A stretch of 64,000 bases of DNA, from NCBI RefSeq assembly GCF_004216695.1, contig NZ_SGXC01000001.1:2891283-2955282 (forward strand). Reading direction: 5' to 3'. The notes under the pieces were generated by a model. The model saw nothing but the letters and a program-made list of their open reading frames with translations. It was not told where the DNA came from and did not search any database. The position numbers and the translations under genes were made by a program. Position 1 is the stretch's first letter; each line of letters begins with the position of its first letter. Positions 18,395 to 25,962 of this stretch are shown here, one piece after another. Source of the stretch: Pigmentiphaga kullae (GTDB lineage Bacteria; Pseudomonadota; Gammaproteobacteria; Burkholderiales; Burkholderiaceae_B).

Positions 18395-18457
18395 ACCTTC
18401 GCCGGCCGACGATCTCGCACCACTATTAGTCTCCCGCATACAGGGAATGACCGCCTT

Positions 18458-18478
18458 CTATTGGACGCCGGCCAATAG
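18458..18478. promoter_or_regulatory. Inverted repeat upstream of the 12 kb acyl-CoA gene cluster
   Basis: CTATTGG (18458-18464) and CCAATAG (18472-18478) are perfect 7-bp arms around a 7-bp spacer. It lies 78 bases before the first gene of the cluster and is a candidate operator for that cluster's regulator; the spacing is compatible with a LysR or GntR dimer (inference). Confidence 0.5.
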
Positions 18479-18555
18479 GAGCGCCTATCTTTCGTCTCCA
18501 ACAGGCGGCGCATGCCGCCCCCAAAAGCATCCACCGAAGTGGAGCAGGAGACGAC

Positions 18556-19356
18556 ATGAGCCGGAACCGGCGGCCGATACGCAGCGGCATGGGCCGCAGC
18601 ACCCCCGAACGCATTTTCGTCCAGGGCCTGGATCTGGCCCGGGACATCATCGGCACTCTCAATTTCGGCGACATGGCGTACCTGGAGCTGACCGGGCGCC
18701 TGCCCGACGCGCGGCAATCCCGGGTATTCAACGCCATTCTCGTCACCCTGGTCGAACATGGCATGACGCCCATGGCCATCGTCGCGCGGCTGACCTACCT
18801 GGGGGCGCCGGAGTCCCTGCAGTCCGCGGTGGCCGCGGGGCTGTGCGGGATGGGAACCACTTTCGCCGGTACAGCCGAAGGCGCGGCACGGATGCTGGAA
18901 TCCGCCTGGGCCGCTACGCCGGAGGGCTCGCCAGAAGAGCTTGCGCGTGGCGTGGTCGCGGATTTCCGGAACCGCAGGCAGTCCGTCCCGGGTATCGGCC
19001 ACAACCTGCACAAACCCGTTGATCCGCGCACGGGCCGCCTGTTCCAGGTCGCGGCAGAAGAAGGTTATTCCGGACGGTATGTCGACCTGATGCGCGCCAT
19101 CGGCCAGGAAGCCGAGGCGGTTTACGGCAAAAGCCTGCCCGTCAATGCCACCGGCGCCATCGGCGCGCTGTGCTGCGAGCTGGGGATCTCCTGGCGCGCG
19201 GCGCGTGGCATCGCGGTTATGGGCCGGGCGGTGGGGCTGGTCGGCCATCTGGTCGAGGAGCAGGCGCACCCGGTAGCCGCCGAGATCTGGCTGCGCACCG
19301 AGGAAGAGGCTGGCGAACACGACACGCCGCCCGCGGGCGGACGACAAGGAGGGTGA
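18556..19356 (+). CDS. Citryl-CoA lyase-like / citrate synthase-superfamily protein
   Basis: A 266-residue member of the citrate synthase superfamily, shorter than true citrate synthase (about 430) and like the stand-alone citryl-CoA lyase / ATP-citrate lyase C-terminal group. GIGHNLHKPVDPR near residue 152 matches the conserved active-site histidine and DPR segment. At the place of the first active-site histidine the sequence reads GTTFAGTAEGAARML, without His. Where citrate synthase has its catalytic Asp (VNxD) it reads PVNATGAIGALC, with Ala. It may therefore cleave or form a different 3-hydroxyacyl-CoA. GGAGCAGGAGACGAC precedes the ATG. First gene of the CoA cluster; Bug gene follows after 1 base. 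Confidence 0.78.
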   Translation: MSRNRRPIRSGMGRSTPERIFVQGLDLARDIIGTLNFGDMAYLELTGRLPDARQSRVFNAILVTLVEHGMTPMAIVARLTYLGAPESLQSAVAAGLCGMGTTFAGTAEGAARMLESAWAATPEGSPEELARGVVADFRNRRQSVPGIGHNLHKPVDPRTGRLFQVAAEEGYSGRYVDLMRAIGQEAEAVYGKSLPVNATGAIGALCCELGISWRAARGIAVMGRAVGLVGHLVEEQAHPVAAEIWLRTEEEAGEHDTPPAGGRQGG

Positions 19357-19357
19357 C

Positions 19358-20335
19358 ATGCGGCGACTATCGATGCGATGGCTGGCGGTTGCGGTGGCGG
19401 GCCTGGCCTGCTTGGGGATGTCCACCGCGCATGCGGAGTGGCCGGACAAGCCCATCCGCTTCATCGTGCCTTATCCGGCGGGGGGCGGTACCGACATCGT
19501 GGCGCGCGCCGTCGGCAAGAAGATGGCGGAGAACCTGGGCCAGCCCGTCATCGTCGAGAATCGGCCCGGGGCCAGCACCATCATCGGGACCGAGGCGGTG
19601 GCCCGGGCCGAGGGGGACGGCTACACGATCGGCCTGGTGACGGATTCCCACGCGTTGAATCCCATCTTCTTCGGCCAGAAGCTGTCCTACGACTCGGTCA
19701 AGGATTTCGCGCCGGTCAGCCAACTGGTCTTCGTGCCTTTCATCCTGGTGGCCAATCCCAAGGCGCAGGTCTCCACCGTGCAGGAGTTGATCGCCGCCGC
19801 CAAGGCCCGGCCCGGGAAGATCACCTATGCCTCCATCGGGAACGGCACGCCGCACTATCTGGCCATGGAGTGGGTGAAGGCGCTGGCCGACATCGATCTG
19901 ACCCATGTTCCCTACAAGGGGGTCGCCCCGGCCCTGGCCGATGTGGTGGGCGGGCAGGTGGACGTGATGTTCACCGGCATGTCCTCGGGGGTGCCGCACG
20001 TGCGTTCGGGCCGGCTCAAGGGGCTGGCCGTCTCGGGCAAGGAGCGGTCGGCGATCGCGCCGGAGATCCCCACCGTGGCCGAGTCGGGCCTGAAGGAGTT
20101 CTCCTTCATGACCTGGTACGGGGTGGTGGCGCCGGCGTCCACGCCGCCGGGGATCGTGGGGCGCCTGAGCAAGGAGATCCGCAAGGCGCTGGAGAGCCCC
20201 GAGGTCAAGGACCAGTTCGTGAAGCTGGGCGTGGAGGGGGCGCCGTCCACGCCGGAGGAGTTCGGTGCTTTCCTGCAACGGGAATCGGCGCACTACCAGC
20301 ACATCATCAAGTTGACCGGCGCAAAGGGCGAATAG
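19358..20335 (+). CDS. Bug-family periplasmic solute receptor
   Basis: A 325-residue TctC/Bug receptor with signal peptide ending near residue 26 (STAHAE). Landmarks are IRFIVPYPAGGGTDIVAR, VIVENRPGASTIIGTEAVAR, LTHVPYKGVAPALADVVGGQ and HIIKLTGAKGE. AAGGAGGG precedes the ATG. Its TAG overlaps the GTG of the acyl-CoA dehydrogenase by one base, so receptor and enzymes are translated from one mRNA. Confidence 0.94.
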   Translation: MRRLSMRWLAVAVAGLACLGMSTAHAEWPDKPIRFIVPYPAGGGTDIVARAVGKKMAENLGQPVIVENRPGASTIIGTEAVARAEGDGYTIGLVTDSHALNPIFFGQKLSYDSVKDFAPVSQLVFVPFILVANPKAQVSTVQELIAAAKARPGKITYASIGNGTPHYLAMEWVKALADIDLTHVPYKGVAPALADVVGGQVDVMFTGMSSGVPHVRSGRLKGLAVSGKERSAIAPEIPTVAESGLKEFSFMTWYGVVAPASTPPGIVGRLSKEIRKALESPEVKDQFVKLGVEGAPSTPEEFGAFLQRESAHYQHIIKLTGAKGE

Positions 20336-21483
20336 TGGAATTGACTCAGGAACAACGGCTGATCCGGGATACCGTCCATGCACTGGCCAGCGAACGGTTC
20401 GCGCCGGGCGCGGCGGCGGCCGACCGGCAGTATCGGCCGCCGCTCGACAATCTGAAGGTGCTGGCCGGGCACGGCTATACCGGCATCTTCCTGCCCGAAT
20501 GCTATGGCGGGACAGGATTGGGGCTGCTCGAGACCGTGCTGGTGGTGGAGCAACTGGCGCGGTCCTGCGCCAATACGGCCATGCTGTATTCCTGCACTGA
20601 CGGCGCGACGCCGCGCGCCATCCTGCACATCGGATCAGAACCGCTCAGGCAGCGCTACCTGCCTGCCTTCGCCAAGGCGGAGCGGTATGCGGCCTGGAGC
20701 ATGTCGGAAGCGAATGCGGGCTCCGACGTGGGCAATGTGCAGACCCGCGCCGTCGGCGATGGCCAGCATTACGTGATCAATGGCAGCAAGCTCTGGTGCA
20801 CCGCCGCCCAGGTGGCGGACGTGTTCCTGGTGCTGGTGCGGCTGACCGACGAGCCCGGCATGAAGGGCGTGGGGGCGGTGCTGGTCGAGCGCGGCACGCC
20901 CGGGTTTTCGGTGGGCAAGCATCTGGACCTGCTGGGGCTGCGCGGGACGGGCATGGCCGAACTGGTCTTCCAGGACTGCCGCGTGCCGGCCGAGAACCTG
21001 CTCCTGCCGGCGGGACGGATGAAGGACTTGCTGCAGGTGCTGGATGCCGACCGCATCACCGGCAACCCGCCCATCTGCCTGGGGCTGGCCCAGGCGGCGC
21101 TGGGCCATGCCGTCCAGCATCTGAAGGACCGTGCCCAGTTCGGCCGCCCGCTTGCGGAGAACCAGGGGTTGCAGTGGAAGCTGGCCGACATGGCGATGGA
21201 TATCGAGGCGGCGCGCGCGCTGGTGTACGGGGCCGCGCAGGCCATCGACCAGGGGCGGCAGTCGGTGGCGCAGGTTTCCATCGCCAAGATCTATGCCAAC
21301 GAGATGGCGGTGCGCGTGACCAACCAGGCCATGCAGCTTGCCGGCGCATACGGGCTGTCGGAGGAGTATCCCTTCGAGCGCTACTTCCGCGACGCGCGCG
21401 GCATGTCCATTGGCTACGGAACCACCGAGATCCATAGAAATTCCATCGCGCGGGAACTGCTCAAGGGCAGCTACCTCGTCTGA
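20335..21483 (+). CDS. Acyl-CoA dehydrogenase family protein with non-canonical active-site position
   Basis: A 382-residue FAD enzyme of the acyl-CoA dehydrogenase family. FAD/substrate motifs AWSMSEANAGSDVGNVQTRA and NGSKLWCTAAQVADVF are clear. In most relatives the C-terminal motif YEGTSEIQR holds the catalytic Glu; here it reads IGYGTTEIHR, with Tyr at the Glu position. Isovaleryl-CoA dehydrogenase has its Glu instead in a helix reading LDLER; the matching stretch here is LDADRITGN, with Asp. The start is GTG 20335, overlapping the preceding stop. Oxidation of a branched acyl-CoA is plausible but not shown. Confidence 0.88.
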   Translation: MELTQEQRLIRDTVHALASERFAPGAAAADRQYRPPLDNLKVLAGHGYTGIFLPECYGGTGLGLLETVLVVEQLARSCANTAMLYSCTDGATPRAILHIGSEPLRQRYLPAFAKAERYAAWSMSEANAGSDVGNVQTRAVGDGQHYVINGSKLWCTAAQVADVFLVLVRLTDEPGMKGVGAVLVERGTPGFSVGKHLDLLGLRGTGMAELVFQDCRVPAENLLLPAGRMKDLLQVLDADRITGNPPICLGLAQAALGHAVQHLKDRAQFGRPLAENQGLQWKLADMAMDIEAARALVYGAAQAIDQGRQSVAQVSIAKIYANEMAVRVTNQAMQLAGAYGLSEEYPFERYFRDARGMSIGYGTTEIHRNSIARELLKGSYLV

Positions 21484-21495
21484 CGACTGAGGCGC

Positions 21496-22206
21496 ATGAG
21501 GACCATGATGTCAGAAGCAAAGACCACCATCGACGCCGGCGACGGGCGCGGTTTCGCCGCCTATGTCAGTCGGCCGGGGAAACCGAACGGCCATGCTGTG
21601 ATCGTGCTGCAGGAGATATTCGGCGTGACCGACGCGATACGCGGCGTCGCCGATCGCTATGCGGCCGAAGGCTATCTCGCGCTGGCGCCCGATCTCTATT
21701 GGCGCATCGAGCCGGGCGTCGAGCTGAGCCATTCGAAGGCCGACATCGAGCGCGCGTTCCAGTATCTGGAGCGGTTCGACGAGGAGGCGGGCCTGGCCGA
21801 CATCGGCAGGGTTGCGGCGCACATCCGTGCCATGCCGGGATTCCGGGGCCGCGTGGCGGTGGTGGGCCTGTGCCTGGGAGGAAAGCTGGCATTCCGCTGC
21901 GCCGCCAGACTGGAGGTCGATGCGGCGGCCGTGTTCTATGGCGTGGGGGTGGAGGACCATCTGGACGAGGCGGCCGCCTTGCGCTGCCCGGTGGTGCTGC
22001 ACTACGGCGACCAGGACCGCTACGCGTCCGCCGAGGCGCAGGCCCGCATCGAGGCCGCGCTGCCGCCCGCGGCAGGCGGAGGTTTTCACCGCTATCCCGG
22101 GGTCGGGCACGGTTTCTATACGCGCGGCGACCTGGAGGCGGCGGCGCTGGCCCACGAGCGGACCACGGCATTCCTGCGGACCGCGCTGGGGGCGGGCAAT
22201 CGATGA
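21496..22206 (+). CDS. Dienelactone hydrolase family protein
   Basis: An alpha/beta hydrolase of about 236 residues with the dienelactone hydrolase triad: nucleophile Cys126 in GLCLGG, Asp in HYGDQDRY and His in GVGHGFY. The family's N-terminal segment AVIVLQEIFGVTDAIRGVADRYAAEGY is intact. Family members open lactones such as carboxymethylenebutenolide in chlorocatechol or protoanemonin breakdown; here it probably hydrolyses a lactone or ester in the CoA pathway. Starts at 21496, 21505 and 21508 are possible; GAGGA lies 5 bases before 21508. The stop overlaps the CoA-transferase ATG (ATGA). Confidence 0.9.
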   Translation: MRTMMSEAKTTIDAGDGRGFAAYVSRPGKPNGHAVIVLQEIFGVTDAIRGVADRYAAEGYLALAPDLYWRIEPGVELSHSKADIERAFQYLERFDEEAGLADIGRVAAHIRAMPGFRGRVAVVGLCLGGKLAFRCAARLEVDAAAVFYGVGVEDHLDEAAALRCPVVLHYGDQDRYASAEAQARIEAALPPAAGGGFHRYPGVGHGFYTRGDLEAAALAHERTTAFLRTALGAGNR

Positions 22207-23366
22207 AAGTCCTTCAAGGGATCCGGGTGCTCGACCTGGGAAATTTCATTACCGCTCCGCTGGCCGGCATGTCGCTGGCCGAACTGGGAGCGGATGTCGT
22301 CAAGGTCGAGCGGCCCGGCGGCGACCCGTTTCGCGCATTCAAGGGGGGGCTCTACAGTCCCCAGTTCCAGGCGCACAACCGGAACAAGCGCAGTCTGGCG
22401 CTGGACTACGCCCGCCCCGAGGGGCTGGCCGTGCTGGACAAGCTGGTCGAGGATGCCGACGTGCTGCTCCTGAACATGCGTCCGGGGGTGGAAGAGCGGC
22501 TGGGCCTGGGCGCCGAGCGTCTGCGCCGGCTCAATCCCCGCCTGGTCTATTGCGCCATCACGGGCTTCGGCGCCAGCGGCCCCTATGCGGGCCGGCCGGC
22601 CTACGACAACGTGGGGCAGGCCGTCTCGGGATGGTTGTCCATGTTCCACCGCGGCGAGGACCCGCGGGTGGCCGGCCCCGCGGTATCCGATGCCGTGACG
22701 GGCATCTACGCCTGCCTGGGGATCCTGGGCGCCCTGGTGGAGCGGGCATCGACCGGCCTGGGGCGCAAGGTCGAGGTCAACATGCTCGAAGCCATGATCG
22801 CCATGGCCTGCGAGCCGCTGGGTTCGATGCTGGCGACCGGCCGGCCGCCCAGCCTGTACGGCCGGGCGGCCATGTCGCAGTCGTACATCCTGACCTGCCG
22901 CGACGGGCGCCGCATTGCGCTGCATCTTTCGTCGCCCGACAAGTTCTGGCGCGGCCTGGTCCAGGCGATCGACCGCCCGGACCTGCTCGCGGCCTATCCG
23001 GCGCGCCACGACCGCGTGGAACGCTACGACGAGCTGGCGCGCACGCTGGCCGAGGCGTTCGCACAGAGGGAGCGGGAGCACTGGCTGCCCCGGCTCGAGG
23101 CCCATGACGTTCCGTTCACGCCGGAACGGACGCTGGACGAACTGGACGAGGATCCGCAGGTGCGCCACCTGGACGTCTTCTACACGCAGCAGCATCCGCG
23201 CCACGGCACGTTGCGCGCCGCGCATCGCGCGATTCGTTACGACGGCGACCACGACAGCAATTTCCTGCCTCCGCCCGACCTGGGCGAGCACACGGAGGAA
23301 GTCTTGCGGGAGGCCGGTTTTTCCGAAGCCGCCATGACCGAGCTCAGGCAGGCCCGAATCATCTGA
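22203..23366 (+). CDS. Class III (CaiB/BaiF-type) CoA transferase
   Basis: A 387-residue family III CoA transferase that moves CoA between acyl-CoA and a free acid through an aspartyl thioester. The opening VLQGIRVLDLGNFITAPLAGMSLAELGADVVKVE is classic, and the catalytic Asp is expected in GPAVSDAVTGIYACLG. It probably activates the pathway's starting acid with a CoA donor, an alternative to the ATP-dependent ligase further downstream. Starts at ATG 22203, overlapping the hydrolase stop. A run of seven G (22343-22349) lies in the coding region. Confidence 0.95.
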   Translation: MKVLQGIRVLDLGNFITAPLAGMSLAELGADVVKVERPGGDPFRAFKGGLYSPQFQAHNRNKRSLALDYARPEGLAVLDKLVEDADVLLLNMRPGVEERLGLGAERLRRLNPRLVYCAITGFGASGPYAGRPAYDNVGQAVSGWLSMFHRGEDPRVAGPAVSDAVTGIYACLGILGALVERASTGLGRKVEVNMLEAMIAMACEPLGSMLATGRPPSLYGRAAMSQSYILTCRDGRRIALHLSSPDKFWRGLVQAIDRPDLLAAYPARHDRVERYDELARTLAEAFAQREREHWLPRLEAHDVPFTPERTLDELDEDPQVRHLDVFYTQQHPRHGTLRAAHRAIRYDGDHDSNFLPPPDLGEHTEEVLREAGFSEAAMTELRQARII

Positions 23367-23396
23367 TGCGGATTGTTCCGCACGAAGGAGATGGCG

Positions 23397-24371
23397 ATGA
23401 AGTTGGCACGCTTGACGGGAGCGCTGTGTGCGCTGGGCCTGGCGGTTGCCGCCGGCCAGGCCGGCGCGGCGGGGTGGCCGGATCGGCCGGTACGCATCGT
23501 CGTCTCGTCGGGGGCGGGCGGAACCGCCGACATTGTCGCCCGCCTGCTGGCGCAAAAACTGGAGGCGGCCTTCGGCCAGCCGTTCATCGTCGAGAACAGG
23601 CCGGGGGCGGGCGGGCATGTGGGCGCGGCCCAGGTGGCCCGTTCGCCGGCGGACGGCTACGTATGGCTGATGAGCGGTAGTCCGACGCACTCCGTCGGGC
23701 CGCACCTGTACAAGAACCTTCCGTATGACCCGATGCGCGACGTGCCGCCCGCCGCCATGGTGGCCATCGCGCCGAACCTGCTGGTCGTCAACCGCGAGCT
23801 GCCCGTGCGATCGGTGGCGGAACTCGTCGCGCTGGCGCGCGAGAAGCCCGATGCGCTGACCTATTCGTCGGCCGGCAACGGCACGTCGGGACACCTGGCG
23901 GGAGCCCTGCTGCAGAGCATGGCCGGGGTTCGCTTCAAGCACGTGCCGTACAAGACCGGACCGGACGCGGTGACGAGTGTCATCGCCGGCGACGTGTCCA
24001 TGACCTTCTTTACCGTGCCCGCTGTGATGAAGCAGGTGCAGGCGGGCCGCTTGCATGCGCTGGCCGTGACGTCCAGCGCACGGACGTCGCTCGCCCCCGA
24101 TCTGCCGACCGTGGCCGAGGCTGGCTATCCGGGATTCGATGTGCTGGGCTGGTACGCCCTGTTCGCGCCCAAGGATACGCCCGCGCAGATCGTCGACCGC
24201 CTGAGTGCGCAGGTCGAACGCATCCTGGCCCAGGCCGACGTGCATGAAAGACTCCAGCAACTGGGCGCGGAACCGCACTACCTCGATGCCAAAGACCTGA
24301 CCGCCTACGTCGCGGCCGAATCCCCGAAGTGGAAGACGCTGATCGAGGCGTCGGGCGCGCGGGTGGACTGA
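23397..24371 (+). CDS. Bug-family periplasmic solute receptor
   Basis: A 324-residue TctC/Bug receptor, signal peptide ending near residue 23 (GQAGAAG). Landmarks: VRIVVSSGAGGTADIVAR, FIVENRPGAGGHVGAAQVAR, FKHVPYKTGPDAVTSVIAGD. The ATG at 23397 was chosen because AAGGAG lies 6 bases upstream; ATG 23391 abuts it. The stop TGA overlaps the start of the enolase-superfamily gene (TGATG). Second of three receptors in this cluster. Confidence 0.93.
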   Translation: MKLARLTGALCALGLAVAAGQAGAAGWPDRPVRIVVSSGAGGTADIVARLLAQKLEAAFGQPFIVENRPGAGGHVGAAQVARSPADGYVWLMSGSPTHSVGPHLYKNLPYDPMRDVPPAAMVAIAPNLLVVNRELPVRSVAELVALAREKPDALTYSSAGNGTSGHLAGALLQSMAGVRFKHVPYKTGPDAVTSVIAGDVSMTFFTVPAVMKQVQAGRLHALAVTSSARTSLAPDLPTVAEAGYPGFDVLGWYALFAPKDTPAQIVDRLSAQVERILAQADVHERLQQLGAEPHYLDAKDLTAYVAAESPKWKTLIEASGARVD

Positions 24372-25483
24372 TGGCCGAAAGCAGCCAGGCCGAGCGCATC
24401 GTGCGCTGGGATGTGTTCGTCCGCAGCCTTGCCTATGGACGCGAAGTCCGCTGGAGCGACATGACCGAGGCGGCCGCGCAGTTCGTGATCCTGCGCATCG
24501 AGACCGAGTCCGGCGCGGCGGGGGCGGCCGAGGTCGTCGTCAAGCCGACATGGGTCGGCGCCACGGCCGCCAGCCTCGTCGCCACGCTGCGCGAGGTGTT
24601 CGAGCCCTTGGTCCGGCAAACGGGATTGGCAGGCCCGCAGACATTGCGCGGCGTGCTCGACTCCATCCCGGGAAACACCGTCGCCAAGGCGTTGATCGAC
24701 AACGCATGCTGGGACTGGGAAGCGTCCCGCCAGGGCCGGCCATTGTGGCGGATGTGGCAAGGGCGGTCCGAGGTCGAAGTGTCCTGGGCCGTTACCCGGC
24801 AGGCGCCCGACGCCATGGCGCGCGAGGCCGCCGACATGGTGGAGGCCCATGGCTTCCGGACCCTGAAGATCAAGGGAGGGCAGGGGCTGCATCTGGACCG
24901 GGCCAGCCTGGCGGCGGTACGCCGGGCACTGGGCGATGCCACGCGCCTGTATGTGGATGCCAATGGCGCCTATCCGTTCGAAGAGGCCGCGGACTACGTG
25001 CGGGCCATGGCGCAGGAAGGCGTGGCGGTCGTGGAAGATCCTTCGCCGCTGTCCCCGGATGGCGCGTTCGAAGCCCTGCAACGGGAGGCGGGCCTGCCGC
25101 TGCTGGTCGATTTCGGCATGATCACGACGCGGGACGCCCGGCTTTTCCTGGAGCGCGGCGCCGGCATGCTGAGCGCGAAGCCGGGACGCTTCGGCCTTTC
25201 CGATGCGCAGGCGATGCGCGATCTTGCCGCCCGGGCGCAGGCCGGCACGGTAGCGGGTCTCATGGGCGAGAGCGCGATGGGCACATGGAGCGGCCTGCAG
25301 TTCGCCGCGACCCTGCCGCCGGGTTCGCTGCCGGCCGAACTGAGCTGGTTCCTGTCCATGCGGGAACAGTATGTCGGAGACGTGCCGGCGATCCTCGATG
25401 GCGTGGTGGCCCTGCCCGAGACACCGTCCGTTGCCGAACTCGTGGATTGGGACGCGATGAAGGATTTCAGGGTGCCGTCATGA
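24371..25483 (+). CDS. Enolase-superfamily protein (mandelate racemase / muconate lactonizing enzyme type)
   Basis: A 370-residue enolase-superfamily enzyme, which abstracts a proton next to a carboxylate using a divalent metal. Catalytic Lys candidates are in the KxK motif TLKIKGG. Metal ligands are likely the Asp of YVDANGAY, the Glu of VVEDPSP and the Asp of LLVDFGM; a second lysine lies in SAKPGRFG and a Glu in MGESAMGTWSG. This is the muconate-lactonizing-enzyme subgroup pattern (two lysines). LVDFG at the third metal site differs from the usual DES. Reaction could be racemisation, cycloisomerisation or dehydration. It overlaps both neighbours. Confidence 0.88.
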   Translation: MAESSQAERIVRWDVFVRSLAYGREVRWSDMTEAAAQFVILRIETESGAAGAAEVVVKPTWVGATAASLVATLREVFEPLVRQTGLAGPQTLRGVLDSIPGNTVAKALIDNACWDWEASRQGRPLWRMWQGRSEVEVSWAVTRQAPDAMAREAADMVEAHGFRTLKIKGGQGLHLDRASLAAVRRALGDATRLYVDANGAYPFEEAADYVRAMAQEGVAVVEDPSPLSPDGAFEALQREAGLPLLVDFGMITTRDARLFLERGAGMLSAKPGRFGLSDAQAMRDLAARAQAGTVAGLMGESAMGTWSGLQFAATLPPGSLPAELSWFLSMREQYVGDVPAILDGVVALPETPSVAELVDWDAMKDFRVPS

Positions 25484-25962
25484 GCCATGTCCGGATGAGC
25501 ATGCGCGCCATCGCCTATGACGAGCTGGCCGTGGGCGAGCGCTACGAGGGAAGCGCCCGCACGTTGACGCAGACCGATCTTTCCCTGGCCTGCATGCTGA
25601 GCGGAGACTGGCACCCCATACACGCCGATGTCGAGTTCTGCCGTGCCGCCGGCATGCCGGGACCGATGTTCCAGGGCCCCTACGGCATCCTGCTGGCCAT
25701 GGGCATGGCGACGCAACTGCCCGTATTCGCGGATCCCGTCGTCGGCGCGACCGGCGTGGCCGAGTGGCGATACCGGCGGCCGTTGCGGGTGGGGGACACG
25801 GTGCATGTCAGGGCGACGATCAATGGCAAGCGGATGACATCCGACGGACAGCGGGCCATCGTCGACAGACGCTTCGAGCTGCTCGGCCCGGATGGGGAGC
25901 TGTTTCAGGAAGGATATGGAGGAACCATGCTGCGGCTTGCATCCAGGGGGGAACAACCATGA
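25480..25962 (+). CDS. MaoC-like enoyl-CoA hydratase/dehydratase
   Basis: A 160-residue single hot-dog-fold protein. The hydratase-2 motif GDWHPIHADVEFCRAAGMPGP supplies the Asp and His expected for R-specific hydration or dehydration of an acyl-CoA. The following FQGPYGILLAMGM helix is typical. It overlaps the enolase-superfamily gene by ATGA and the acyl-CoA ligase gene by ATGA, so the three are tightly coupled. Confidence 0.92.
   Translation: MSHVRMSMRAIAYDELAVGERYEGSARTLTQTDLSLACMLSGDWHPIHADVEFCRAAGMPGPMFQGPYGILLAMGMATQLPVFADPVVGATGVAEWRYRRPLRVGDTVHVRATINGKRMTSDGQRAIVDRRFELLGPDGELFQEGYGGTMLRLASRGEQP

Noticed and set aside
22343..22349. Run of seven G in the CoA-transferase gene as a phase-variation tract
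   Set aside because: Too short to be strongly mutable, and it encodes ordinary Lys-Gly-Gly in an intact reading frame.
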